Source of the DNA: an uncultured Ruminococcus sp.
GTDB taxonomy: Bacteria > Bacillota > Clostridia > Oscillospirales > Ruminococcaceae
Direction: 5' to 3'
Length of the DNA: 64,000 nucleotides
NCBI RefSeq assembly: GCF_947301925.1
Contig: NZ_CAMYUE010000004.1
Location: forward strand, 124,001-188,000
Shown here: in pieces, positions 7,665-17,434 of the stretch
Layout of the letters: each line of letters begins with the position of its first letter
Position numbering within the stretch: position 1 is the first letter of the stretch
Made by a program: the position numbers and the translations under genes
Notes under the pieces: generated by a model
What the model saw: the letters and a program-made list of their open reading frames with translations, nothing else
Database searches by the model: none
What the model was told of the DNA's origin: nothing

Positions 7665-8792
7665 TTAACCGTCGATAAAATCGAATTCCTCGTCGGAAAG
7701 CTTCAGCACGTCGCCGCTTTTCAGCTTGATCTCTCTGTCGGGAAGAACGGGAGTGCCGTTTATGTATGTCCTGTTGGTGGAGTTGTTGTCCTCCACGAAG
7801 CAGGAGCCGTTCCTTGAATATATAGTGGCGTGGAGACGGCTGACGGTCCTGTTCTCGGTGACGCAGAAGTCCACCTTGTCGCGTTCCTTGCCTATCCTGA
7901 ACACAGGCTTGTCGATATTTACAGTCACGCCCGTAGCCCTTCTGGTAAGGGTGGGATATTTCACCTCAGGTCTGGGGATATCCCTCTTTTTCAGCTCAGG
8001 CACGGTGGGGTGTTTCTCCTCGCTGAGCGAGGGGATTATCTTCGGCTCGGGGAGTCTGGGCTCCTCCGTCTGCATAAACTCTCTTGAGCCCTCGTTTATG
8101 CCGTTGATTATGGCCTGAACCATATCCTGCGGATCGGGCTGACGCTGCCTGACGGGCTCGGGGATCCTTGTGGGTTCGGGTCTGCTGACCTGCGGCCTTG
8201 CAGGGGCGGAAGCAGGTGCGGCAGTTCTTTTCGGGGCAGGTACAGCATCGGGAGCCTCCCTGCGGATATACTCCATAGCCTCCCCTACGGTGAAGCCGTC
8301 TGCGCGGCAGACGAAGTTCATGAAGCCGTCAACGCTGCTGAAATCCTCTTTGGATCTGTACTCCGCAAAGGTTGAGATCCTGCGCAGGCAGTTTACGATG
8401 CCGTCGTTGGTGCTCTCGTTGTACCACAGTGGCAGATAGAAGAGCCACAGCTCACGGCTGTCGGTATCGTAGGTTATGTAGTCGGGATCGAGAACGATAT
8501 TGGGCATATTGAAGCCGCAGGTCGCGGCGGTGTCCAGTACGGTGAGCAGCTGTGCGACTATATGGTAATAGAGCTGCTTGTCGACGCCGTGCCTGAGCAC
8601 ATTTGTCAGGGGGACGCCCTGAGCGCCCGTATATTCCAGCTTGTCAACGGCGGCAGCATGGGGCGTGAGCCAGCCGCGGATACGGTTATCCGTAAAGTAT
8701 CTGTATTCGGCCTCGTTGAGGGTCTCATTGCCTGTGAACCTGCATATTATACATACTCCGTTGTTTTTCTCGGTGAATTTAAGCTTAGCCAC
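7665..8792 (-). CDS. FHA-domain protein with a DUF6382-like N-terminal domain
   Basis: 375 residues. Residues 1-170 resemble the DUF6382 domain that often precedes FHA in Firmicutes (my recognition, not searched). About 180-270 is a proline-rich, low-complexity linker. The last 90 residues form an FHA domain with RIGKE, SRLHA and NNSTNRTYING, the conserved phosphothreonine-binding loops. It should bind phosphorylated partners in the cytoplasm. The start is GTG, with AAAGGAG seven bases upstream. It is the first gene of a five-gene operon, with a consensus promoter at 8823-8851. Confidence 0.9.
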   Translation of the reverse strand: MAKLKFTEKNNGVCIICRFTGNETLNEAEYRYFTDNRIRGWLTPHAAAVDKLEYTGAQGVPLTNVLRHGVDKQLYYHIVAQLLTVLDTAATCGFNMPNIVLDPDYITYDTDSRELWLFYLPLWYNESTNDGIVNCLRRISTFAEYRSKEDFSSVDGFMNFVCRADGFTVGEAMEYIRREAPDAVPAPKRTAAPASAPARPQVSRPEPTRIPEPVRQRQPDPQDMVQAIINGINEGSREFMQTEEPRLPEPKIIPSLSEEKHPTVPELKKRDIPRPEVKYPTLTRRATGVTVNIDKPVFRIGKERDKVDFCVTENRTVSRLHATIYSRNGSCFVEDNNSTNRTYINGTPVLPDREIKLKSGDVLKLSDEEFDFIDG

Positions 8793-8822
8793 GTTACCGC
8801 TCCTTTCTGCTCATTTGATAAT

Positions 8823-8851
8823 ATTATACAATATAATGCGGCCAAAGTCAA
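8823..8851 (-). promoter_or_regulatory. sigma-A promoter of the FHA/PP2C operon
   Basis: On the minus strand TTGACT (8846-8851) and TATAAT (8823-8828) are 17 bases apart. The TATAAT is 30 bases upstream of the FHA gene start. A direct repeat GCGGCCAAA (8838-8846 and 8868-8876) overlaps and flanks the -35 box. Confidence 0.82.
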
Positions 8852-8876
8852 GACAGAAGGGACTTCCGCGGCCAAA
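8838..8876. repeat. direct repeat GCGGCCAAA at the FHA-operon promoter
   Basis: The 9-mer GCGGCCAAA occurs at 8838-8846 and again at 8868-8876. The copies are exactly 30 bases apart, about three turns of helix, and the first touches the -35 hexamer. Such spacing is typical of a site for a dimeric regulator. No regulator is identified. Confidence 0.45.
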
Positions 8877-8885
8877 ACACAAGCA

Positions 8886-8915
8886 CAAAAAAGACCGCCC
8901 CGTAAGGGACGGTCT
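8886..8915 (-). terminator. terminator of secDF
   Basis: On the minus strand the arms AGACCG and CGGTCT (8892-8915), with an inner GTCCC/GGGGC pairing, are followed by a T-run. It starts eight bases after the secF stop. Confidence 0.8.
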
Positions 8916-8922
8916 GTCAGTA

Positions 8923-9912
8923 TTATTTGCTGCTCTTTGATTCCTTTGAGCTCTTTGTCTTCTTTGCCTTCTTGTTCTTCCACCATGACCATGTAACAGG
9001 TGCAACGAAGAGTGAGGAGAAGGTACCGGAGATAAGACCCATCATAAGCGGTACTGAGAAGCTGAGAAGCGAATCATATCCTGTTACCAGAACTACGATA
9101 GTAACGATGAGCATTGTGCCGATAGTTGTTACCGATGTTCTGATAGAACGTGTAAGCGACTGTGTGCAGCTTACATTGATAAGCTCGTTAAGAGAAGCCT
9201 TGGGCATGAGCTTGCGGTTCTCTCTGATTCTGTCGTAGATAACGATGGTGTTATTGATAGAATAACCGAGTATCGTAAGGAATACGGCAACGATGTTTGA
9301 GTCGATGCTGAAACCGCATACAACGGTAGTTGTGAACGCTACCAGCAGGTCGAGGCAGAGTGCGAAGATGGAGCATACGCCTGCGGACCAGCCTCCGATG
9401 TTTCTGAAGCGGATAGCGATGTAGATGATAACGATGAGGGCTGCAAAGAGCACTGCGATGAGGCACTTTAGCAGGAACTCATGTCCCGAAGTGGGGCTTA
9501 CATCGTTTGAATCGTAGATCTCAAGAGCGTTATCGGGGAACTTCTCTCTGAGAGTCGAGGTGAGCTCTGTCTGTCTGTCGGCAGTGAGTCCCTCCTCTGA
9601 GGTGAAGGAGATGGTGATCTGCTTTCCGCCGGAGTCAAGGCTTTCGCCCTTTCTTACAACAACGGATGAGCCCACGATGTCCTTTACGTTGGAAGCAACG
9701 TCGTTGGTGTTGATGTCGCCCTGGTAAGTATAGGTGATAAGAGTACCGCCCTTGAACTCGATAGCCAGGTGAATGCCTCTTATTATAGCGCCTGCGACGA
9801 ATACCACGAGTACGGCTATCACAACGCCGAGGATAAGCTTTTTCTTTGAACAGAAGTTGTATACCTTCTTGGGAAGTGTTACGGTCTCCTTCTGAGTTGT
9901 CTTCTTACTCAT
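8923..9912 (-). CDS. secF: protein translocase subunit SecF
   Basis: 329 residues. SecF works with SecD to pull secreted proteins out of the SecYEG channel using the proton motive force. There is one N-terminal helix (about residues 31-49), a periplasmic-type domain beginning AIEFKGGTLITYTY, then five helices. SIDSNIVAVFLTILGYSINNTIVIYDRIREN is the standard SecF helix-4 block, cited here only by its ends (GYSINNTIVIYDRIREN). The lysine- and serine-rich tail is common. It overlaps secD by four bases (ATGA), so the two are translationally coupled. Confidence 0.97.
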   Translation of the reverse strand: MSKKTTQKETVTLPKKVYNFCSKKKLILGVVIAVLVVFVAGAIIRGIHLAIEFKGGTLITYTYQGDINTNDVASNVKDIVGSSVVVRKGESLDSGGKQITISFTSEEGLTADRQTELTSTLREKFPDNALEIYDSNDVSPTSGHEFLLKCLIAVLFAALIVIIYIAIRFRNIGGWSAGVCSIFALCLDLLVAFTTTVVCGFSIDSNIVAVFLTILGYSINNTIVIYDRIRENRKLMPKASLNELINVSCTQSLTRSIRTSVTTIGTMLIVTIVVLVTGYDSLLSFSVPLMMGLISGTFSSLFVAPVTWSWWKNKKAKKTKSSKESKSSK

Positions 9913-11321
9913 TTCTCGTCACCTCCGTAAAGCTTTCTGTTTTTGAAGCACTTGAACTTGGAGAGTGATGTTACCATAAGTCTTGAAGCAAATACTCCGA
10001 AGATGAAGTTGCAGATAACGCCTGCGAGCAGGGTAAATCCGAAGGAGTAAACAACGCCCTCAGCAGTAGCGCCGAATGCGAAGAAGATAGTCTTGTTGAG
10101 GATCTTCGAGAAGAAGCTGTCGGGCACACCGAAAGCTCCCATGAGGATAACGGCGATGATAACATTTGTGATGTTACCGTCGAGGATAGCTGAGAACGCT
10201 CTCTTGTAAGCTATCTTGATAGCGGCGTCGAGAGACTTTCCTGTTCTGAGCTCCTCCTTGATACGCTCGCCTGTGATGATGTTTGCGTCAACACCCATAC
10301 CTACTGCAAGTATGATACCTGCGATACCGGGAATTGTCAGGGTAGAGCCGTTCATGAAGCCGAACCAGCCTGTGATAGCGGCGATAGAGCCTGCAACCTG
10401 TCCGCAGAGAGCGATAACAGCCACGAAGCCGGGGAGCCTGTAGAGGAATACCATGTATACAGCTATGAATATGAAAGCTATGAGAGCTGCAAGAAGGATA
10501 GCATCCAGTGAGCCTTCGCCCATTGTAGGAGATATTGTCCTGAAGCTCTTGGTCTCCATTTTGAAGGGGAGAGCACCCGAGTTGATCTGATCTGCCAGTT
10601 TCTTGGAAGAGTCAGCGTCGAAGCTTCCCGAGATGACAGCGTGTCCGTCTGTGATAGTGCTTTTTACAGAGGGAGCAGATATCATTGTATTATCCATCCA
10701 GATAGAGATGGGAGTCTCTGAACCCGAAAGCTCTGCGGTAGCGGCAGCAAATTTCTTTGTACCGTCTTCGTTGAGTTCGAGAGCAACTACATACTCGTAG
10801 TTCTTGCCGTCGCTGTCGGGCTGAAGCTGTCTTGAAGCCTTTGCAACGTCATCGCCCACGAGAACGATCTCACCTGTGGGGATAGCGTTTCCGTCCTCAT
10901 CGGTGTCGGCATCGGTGCCCTTGCGGAAAGTGAGCTCAGCCATTTCACCGAGTTCCTTTACAGCCGTTTCGGGATCGAAGTCTGTCTCGCCGACCTGCCA
11001 TGGGAAGCGGACGATAATTCTGTCGCTTTTTTCATCGCTGTACACTTCGTTATCGGTGATACCGAGAGACGAAAGTCTTGTCTTGATGATCGCAGTAGCG
11101 GCGTCGAGCTGAGACTTGTCAGCGTCGAAGTCGTCGGCAGGACCAAAAGTAACGTCAACGCCGCCCTTGATGTCTATACCAAGGCGGATATCGTCAACGC
11201 CCTTGACGTAGGTAGTTCTCTTATCGGCGAAGAGCTTGTCAATACCAAACACAGCCGAAACAGCGAACAGTGCGATAAAAGCAACGACAATGAAGAAAGT
11301 TTTTTTGCCTGTCTTTTTCAC
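9909..11321 (-). CDS. secD: protein translocase subunit SecD
   Basis: About 470 residues. One N-terminal helix is followed by the P1 domain starting RLGIDIKGGVDVTFG (the D1 motif), then the P1 head region and six helices with GIAGIILAVGMGVDANI (D4-type block). The start is uncertain: GGAGG at 11329-11333 is seven bases before a GTG (11319-11321) but only one base before an in-frame ATG (11325-11327). A further ATG at 11352-11354 has no ribosome site. I use the GTG. The protein pairs with SecF and is driven by the promoter at 11418-11446. Confidence 0.95.
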   Translation of the reverse strand: MKKTGKKTFFIVVAFIALFAVSAVFGIDKLFADKRTTYVKGVDDIRLGIDIKGGVDVTFGPADDFDADKSQLDAATAIIKTRLSSLGITDNEVYSDEKSDRIIVRFPWQVGETDFDPETAVKELGEMAELTFRKGTDADTDEDGNAIPTGEIVLVGDDVAKASRQLQPDSDGKNYEYVVALELNEDGTKKFAAATAELSGSETPISIWMDNTMISAPSVKSTITDGHAVISGSFDADSSKKLADQINSGALPFKMETKSFRTISPTMGEGSLDAILLAALIAFIFIAVYMVFLYRLPGFVAVIALCGQVAGSIAAITGWFGFMNGSTLTIPGIAGIILAVGMGVDANIITGERIKEELRTGKSLDAAIKIAYKRAFSAILDGNITNVIIAVILMGAFGVPDSFFSKILNKTIFFAFGATAEGVVYSFGFTLLAGVICNFIFGVFASRLMVTSLSKFKCFKNRKLYGGDEK

Positions 11322-11417
11322 AGTCATGCCTCCTATTTTCGGGCTTCTTTTCATTTATACGCGTGTACGCGGATAAGCCGTGAGCCCATATTTCCTGTCT
11401 CTTTGACAATTACAATT

Positions 11418-11446
11418 ATTGTACTATATTTTTATAAAAAAGTCAA
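11418..11446 (-). promoter_or_regulatory. sigma-A promoter of secDF
   Basis: On the minus strand TTGACT (11441-11446) and TACAAT (11418-11423) are 17 bases apart. The transcript would start about 90 bases before the secD start. Confidence 0.75.
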
Positions 11447-11547
11447 GTGTATGAGCCGAAAATATTACCATTTCAAGAATATGCACAATTACGCAGCTCA
11501 AAATTCGGAGTTATTGACGAATAGAGTCATTATACCCAAGGCTGAAA

Positions 11548-11573
11548 AAGGCACTCCGTATAAGGAGTGCCTT
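11548..11573 (-). terminator. terminator of the ATP synthase operon
   Basis: Arms AAGGCACTCC and GGAGTGCCTT close a six-base loop, followed on the minus strand by further T. It begins seven bases after the atpC stop. Confidence 0.85.
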
Positions 11574-11579
11574 CTTATC

Positions 11580-11990
11580 TTATTTGAAGTGTTTCTGGGA
11601 TACCTTCAGGCGGTTCATTGCGCGGTTCAGCGCGGCCTGTGTCTCGTAGTATTCCCTTATGCTCTGTTTCTGTCTGAGGAGCTCCTCGGCGCGTTCCTTT
11701 GCCTCCTGAGCTCTTTTTATGTCTATCTCCTCGGGGAGCTCGCAGGTATCCGCCAGAATTATTGAAGAATCGGGCATTACCTGTATGAAGCCCTCGGATA
11801 TTGCGGCATATTTCCACTCGCCGTCCACAAGGTATTTCAGCTCGCCTGTGGGCAGACAGGTGACAAGGGGCTCATGGCCTGCCATGATACCGAGAAGTCC
11901 GTCTATAGCGGTTATAACAAGGTGCTCCACCTCTCCGCTGAAGAATATGCGGTCGGTGGCGATTATCTCAAGGTGAAAGGTCTTAGCCAT
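11580..11990 (-). CDS. atpC: ATP synthase F1 epsilon subunit
   Basis: 136 residues, the usual length. Epsilon links the gamma shaft to the c-ring and can inhibit ATP hydrolysis. The N-terminal beta-sandwich includes LLGIMAGHEPLVTCLPTGEL, matching the conserved GILPGHxPL region. The C-terminal part, rich in Glu, Arg and Ala, is the two-helix hairpin. It is the last gene of the ATP synthase operon, 15 bases after atpD. Confidence 0.95.
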   Translation of the reverse strand: MAKTFHLEIIATDRIFFSGEVEHLVITAIDGLLGIMAGHEPLVTCLPTGELKYLVDGEWKYAAISEGFIQVMPDSSIILADTCELPEEIDIKRAQEAKERAEELLRQKQSIREYYETQAALNRAMNRLKVSQKHFK

Positions 11991-12005
11991 ATGGCGCCGC
12001 CTCCT

Positions 12006-13471
<1,466 letters not shown>

Positions 13472-13472
13472 A

Positions 13473-14384
13473 TTACTCTTGGTTGATAGAAGCGGCGCCG
13501 CCGCAGACCTCGGTTATCTCCTGAGTGATAGCTGCCTGTCTTGCGCGGTTGTACATGAGGGAAAGATCCTTTATCATGTCCTTTGCGCTGTTGGTGGCAG
13601 CGTCCATTGCGGTCATTCGCGCCTGCTGCTCGCAGCAGAAGGCCTCTACCATGGCGCCGTAGATTATACCCTTTGCGTACTGGGGGATAAGGTAGTTCAT
13701 AACCTCCTCGGGAGAGGGCATGAACGAAGCCTTGGGCAGCTTTTTCATGGTACCGTCCGCCGCCTTTCCGAAATGCTTTCTCTCGAAGGGCAGCAGCCGC
13801 AGGGTCCGCGGCTCCTGAAGGCTTGAATTCACCATATCGGTGTATATTACACATACCTCGTCCAGCTCGCGCTTTTCAAACTTTGCCAGCACCGATTCGG
13901 CTATCTCGCTGGCTCTGTAAAGGGTGGGGTTCTGGGTGGTATAGAGGAACTCGCCGTCAACGTAGCCCTTCTTATCGTTCTGGATACGGCGCTGGAAGAA
14001 CATTCTTCCCACCTGACCCATGACGAAGAGGTAGCAGTTGTCGATATCGGCGGCCTCCTTCAGCTTCTGCTCGGTGTATTTGAGCACATTGTGGTTGTAG
14101 CTTCCGCAGAGTCCCTTATCGCCTGTGATGACGATATATCCCTTCTTACGCTTGTTCTCGGGGATATCCTCACGCCTGTCGAAGTAGAGCTGGCGTGTAT
14201 GGGGAGTGTGCTCCAGAACGCTCTCGATAGTGGACTGGAGCTTGTAGAAGTAAGGCTCTGTACATTCAAGCGACGCTCTTGCCTTTTTCAGCTTTGAGGA
14301 CGACATGAGGTACATTGCGTTGGTTATCTTGAGTATCTGCTGTATGCTTCCGATCCTTTCGCGGATCTCTCTCATATTAGGCAT
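13473..14384 (-). CDS. atpG: ATP synthase F1 gamma subunit
   Basis: 303 residues, slightly longer than the usual 285-290. Gamma is the rotating shaft inside the alpha3beta3 head. The N-terminus MREIRERIGSIQQILKITNAM and the C-terminus with AMVEAFCCEQQARMTAMDAATNSA...RQAAITQEITEVCGGAA (ends only) are diagnostic. The GDKGLCGSYN motif is also present. It starts 14 bases after the delta-alpha fusion gene. Confidence 0.97.
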   Translation of the reverse strand: MPNMREIRERIGSIQQILKITNAMYLMSSSKLKKARASLECTEPYFYKLQSTIESVLEHTPHTRQLYFDRREDIPENKRKKGYIVITGDKGLCGSYNHNVLKYTEQKLKEAADIDNCYLFVMGQVGRMFFQRRIQNDKKGYVDGEFLYTTQNPTLYRASEIAESVLAKFEKRELDEVCVIYTDMVNSSLQEPRTLRLLPFERKHFGKAADGTMKKLPKASFMPSPEEVMNYLIPQYAKGIIYGAMVEAFCCEQQARMTAMDAATNSAKDMIKDLSLMYNRARQAAITQEITEVCGGAASINQE

Positions 14385-14398
14385 AGAGTATCACCGCC

Positions 14399-16429
14399 TT
14401 ATTCCTCGAAGGCTGTAAGTATCTTCTCGATACGGTCTGCAAGGTCGTCTGTGAGCACCTTTTTCTCCTCGATCTCGGAGATGATGTCCTGACCGTAGCT
14501 CCTGATGTAGGTCATCAGGTCGGTGCGGTACTCTCTCAGCTCGTCAAGAGGGATACCCTTGAAGAAGTCGTGCTGAGCTGCATAGAGGAGTATTACCTGC
14601 TCATAGTGGGGCAGGGGATTGTACAGGGGCTGCTTCAGCAGCTCTGTCAGCATATGGCCGTGAGCAAGGAGATCCGTGGTGGACTGATCCAGCTCTGATG
14701 AGAACTGGGTGAATATCTCCATTTCCTTGAACTGTGCAAGGTCGATACGGAGATTGCCCGAAGCCTTCTTCATGGCCTTTGTCTGTGCGGCACCGCCTAC
14801 ACGGGATACGGACAGACCGTAGTTCACCGCAGGACGCAGACCCGAGTTGAAGAGCTCGCTCTCCAGGAATATCTGGCCGTCGGTGATGGATATTACATTG
14901 GTGGGGATATATGCGGAGATATCGCCTGCAAGGGTCTCGATAATGGGGAGAGCCGTCAGTGAACCGCCGCCGTGCTCGTCATCAAGACGGCTGGAGCGTT
15001 CGAGAAGTCTCGAATGCAGGTAGAAAACGTCGCCGGGGTATGCCTCACGTCCGGGAGGACGGTGGAGCAGAAGGGACATGGCTCTGTAGGCTACGGCGTG
15101 CTTTGAAAGATCGTCGTATACTATGAGGACGTCCCTGCCCTTTGACATGAAGTATTCTGCGATGGCAGTGCCCGAATAGGGGGCTATATACTGGAAGGGC
15201 GCGGGATCGCTGGCCGAAGCGCATACCACAACGGTATAATCCATTGCGCCGTACTTTTTAAGGGTGTTCACTATCTGGGCAACGGTGGAGGACTTCTGGC
15301 CTATGGCAACATAGATGCAGATAACGTCCTGGCTCTTCTGGTTGATGATGGTATCAACGGCAATTGAGGTCTTGCCTGTCTGGCGGTCGCCGATGATGAG
15401 CTCACGCTGACCTCTGCCGATAGGGAACATGGAGTCTATGGCAAGTATGCCCGTCTGAAGGGGCACGCTTACGGGCTTACGCTCGATAACGCCGGGAGCC
15501 TCGCGCTCTATGGGGAAGTAATCCTCGGCCTTGATCTGTCCCTGTCCGTCGATAGGTGAGCCCAGAGCGTCAACTACACGTCCGAGAAGCTCGTCGCTTA
15601 CGCCGATACCGGCTCTCTTGCCCGTTCTGATAACGGAAGAGCCCTCTGTAAGTCCGTGGTCGTCGCCCAGAAGAACTACTCCCACCGACTTTTCCTCAAG
15701 GTTCTGGACGATGCCTCTGATGCCCGTCTCGAACTCTACCAGTTCGCCGTACATGACGGAGTTCATGCCGTATACTCTTGCGATACCGTCGCCGAGTCGT
15801 GTTACGAAGCCTGTCTCGGTAGCTCCGGACTTGACCTCGAAATCGCGTACCTCAGTCTTGAGGACGGATATGATATCGCTGTTCTTTCCTGTATTTTCGC
15901 TTTTATCGCCGTCAACGAACTCCGCAGCCTTTGTCTGGAGGCTGTCCTTCATGAGTCTCAGGCCTGTGCGGTAGCTCTTGTCGTATTCAAGGTCGCCTGC
16001 ATTGAGTATGAAGCCGCCGATGATGTCGGGGTCATGCTTGTACTCTATGTCAACGTCCTCCTTGACGAATTTGTCCATGATGAACTGACGGAGGTCAGCC
16101 TGCTGAGCCTCGGTAAGGGGCGTTACATAGCGGACTACCGCCTTTATGCTGCCCTGTCTGTCCAGCAGCAGTTCCTCGTATTCGTCAAGTATCTCTTCAA
16201 TGCGGCCGATAGCTCCGCCGCGTACAACGTTCATGAGGAATTTCTGTACCGACTCGGGGAAGAGCTTGCTGATTATCCCGCGCTTCTCGTCATAGGTGAC
16301 AAGAGGGTTGGCGAGGGTGTCTCCCACGTCGGAGCAGGTCTCCAGCACCTTTCTTACGGCGGTGCAGTCTGTCTGGGGAACGTCCAGACGGACAAGCTCC
16401 TTCAGGAACTCTCTGTCTGTATCTCTCAT
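14399..16429 (-). CDS. atpA/atpH: ATP synthase delta-alpha fusion subunit
   Basis: One 676-residue frame encodes two subunits that are normally separate. Residues about 1-165 are a delta (OSCP-like) subunit: [17 protein letters not shown], then the C-terminal signature [14 protein letters not shown]. It is short at the N-terminus, lacking most of the usual first helix. From about residue 190 it is a complete alpha subunit: [11 protein letters not shown], the P-loop [25 protein letters not shown] and [11 protein letters not shown]. The joining segment from MKDSLQ to YGMNS has no stop and no in-frame ATG, GTG or TTG, so alpha cannot easily be made alone. The start overlaps atpF by four bases. 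Confidence 0.96.
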   Translation of the reverse strand: MRDTDREFLKELVRLDVPQTDCTAVRKVLETCSDVGDTLANPLVTYDEKRGIISKLFPESVQKFLMNVVRGGAIGRIEEILDEYEELLLDRQGSIKAVVRYVTPLTEAQQADLRQFIMDKFVKEDVDIEYKHDPDIIGGFILNAGDLEYDKSYRTGLRLMKDSLQTKAAEFVDGDKSENTGKNSDIISVLKTEVRDFEVKSGATETGFVTRLGDGIARVYGMNSVMYGELVEFETGIRGIVQNLEEKSVGVVLLGDDHGLTEGSSVIRTGKRAGIGVSDELLGRVVDALGSPIDGQGQIKAEDYFPIEREAPGVIERKPVSVPLQTGILAIDSMFPIGRGQRELIIGDRQTGKTSIAVDTIINQKSQDVICIYVAIGQKSSTVAQIVNTLKKYGAMDYTVVVCASASDPAPFQYIAPYSGTAIAEYFMSKGRDVLIVYDDLSKHAVAYRAMSLLLHRPPGREAYPGDVFYLHSRLLERSSRLDDEHGGGSLTALPIIETLAGDISAYIPTNVISITDGQIFLESELFNSGLRPAVNYGLSVSRVGGAAQTKAMKKASGNLRIDLAQFKEMEIFTQFSSELDQSTTDLLAHGHMLTELLKQPLYNPLPHYEQVILLYAAQHDFFKGIPLDELREYRTDLMTYIRSYGQDIISEIEEKKVLTDDLADRIEKILTAFEE

Positions 16430-16914
16430 TTGCCGCCCTCCTCTTCGGAGAGGAACTTATCCACAAGACGGCGGTTCTTTTCGTCGTCCACGTTCTCGCC
16501 GATGATCTTGGAAGCGGCCTCGATAGCCAGATCTGCTATCTGCGACTGAGCCTGACGGAGAACGCGCTTTCTTTCGTTTTCGATAGTCTTGTCGGCGTCG
16601 GCAACGATCCTGTCGGCCTCCTCCTGGGACTTCCTGATGATGGCGGCGCGTTCGTTCTCTGCGTCCTCGTGAGCCTTTATCATGATCTCGTTGGCCTTTT
16701 CTCTGGCCTCGCTGATAGAGTCCTCATACTGCTGACGGAGCTCCTCTGCCTCTGTTCTGGCCTTTTCTGCGGAGTCGAGGTTGTCCTGTATGGTGCGTGT
16801 ACGGTCCTCTTTCATTTTATTTATAGGTTTGAAAAGGAATATCCTGAGCAGCACGAACAGCAGCAGCGTGTTGAAAACAGCCCAGAAAATGCTCCAGAAT
16901 TCAAATTTAAGCAT
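16426..16914 (-). CDS. atpF: ATP synthase Fo b subunit
   Basis: 162 residues, the usual length. One N-terminal membrane helix ([23 protein letters not shown]; residues about 6-28) is followed by a long charged coiled coil ending near LSEEEGGK. The b dimer is the peripheral stalk that holds the alpha3beta3 head through delta. Here its partner delta is fused to alpha. The stop overlaps the start of the fusion gene (ATGA). Confidence 0.96.
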   Translation of the reverse strand: MLKFEFWSIFWAVFNTLLLFVLLRIFLFKPINKMKEDRTRTIQDNLDSAEKARTEAEELRQQYEDSISEAREKANEIMIKAHEDAENERAAIIRKSQEEADRIVADADKTIENERKRVLRQAQSQIADLAIEAASKIIGENVDDEKNRRLVDKFLSEEEGGK

Positions 16915-16946
16915 TCTATGCCCTCCTTAGGTGTTTTTTCAGCGGC

Positions 16947-17174
16947 TTATTTGCTGCCAAGTGAAAGGATTATAAGGAGCGCTATAACGAAGCCGTAGAT
17001 AGCGGTAGCCTCTGCCAGGGCACAGCCCAGCAGGAGCGCTGTTCTTATATCGCCCTTAGCCTCGGGCTGTCTTGCGATAGACTCTGTAGCCTTTGCAGTT
17101 GCCAGACCTATACCGATACCTGCGCCTGCGCCTGTAAGAACGGCAACAGCGGCGCCTAATGCGATCATTCCCAT
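16947..17174 (-). CDS. atpE: ATP synthase Fo c subunit, second copy
   Basis: 75 residues: two membrane helices joined by the RQPEAKGD loop (35-42), with the ion-binding carboxylate at Glu55 in AEATAIYG. The protein is identical to that of 17205-17432. The DNA differs at two synonymous positions only (third base of Lys75 and an Ala codon near the start). Each copy has its own GGAGGTA ribosome site. Residues matching the known sodium ligands Gln and Ser are Ile22 and Ala56, so proton coupling is more likely. Confidence 0.97.
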   Translation of the reverse strand: MGMIALGAAVAVLTGAGAGIGIGLATAKATESIARQPEAKGDIRTALLLGCALAEATAIYGFVIALLIILSLGSK

Positions 17175-17204
17175 TTTAATATACCTCCGTGTAGATGTTT
17201 CTGC

Positions 17205-17432
17205 TTACTTGCTGCCAAGTGAAAGGATTATAAGGAGCGCTATAACGAAGCCGTAGATAGCGGTAGCCTCTGCCAGGGCACAGCCCAGCAGGAGCGCTGT
17301 TCTTATATCGCCCTTAGCCTCGGGCTGTCTTGCGATAGACTCTGTAGCCTTTGCAGTTGCCAGACCTATACCGATACCTGCGCCTGCGCCTGTAAGAACG
17401 GCAACAGCAGCGCCTAATGCGATCATTCCCAT
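17205..17432 (-). CDS. atpE: ATP synthase Fo c subunit, first copy
   Basis: 75 residues, the same protein as 16947-17174: glycine-rich first helix (GAGAGIGIG, 15-23), RQP loop, Glu55 in the second helix. The c subunits form the membrane rotor. It follows atpB by two bases and has GGAGGTA upstream. Two adjacent copies would raise c output relative to the other subunits, which fits the ring's high c count, but usually translation strength alone does this. Confidence 0.97.
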   Translation of the reverse strand: MGMIALGAAVAVLTGAGAGIGIGLATAKATESIARQPEAKGDIRTALLLGCALAEATAIYGFVIALLIILSLGSK

Positions 17433-17434
17433 GT

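Larger units (their letters stand above)
16947..17432 (-). repeat. tandem duplication of atpE, 258-bp period
   Basis: Positions 16947-17174 and 17205-17432 are the same 228-base gene with a constant offset of 258 bases. I count two differences, both synonymous (16950 against 17208, and 17151 against 17409). The ribosome site is also repeated, while the bases between the genes differ. Confidence 0.9.

Noticed and set aside
15860-15960. A separate atpA start inside the delta-alpha frame
   Set aside because: No in-frame ATG, GTG or TTG exists in the linker. The ATG of MKDSLQ has no ribosome site and lies inside the delta C-terminal helix. An ATA start cannot be excluded but is unlikely.
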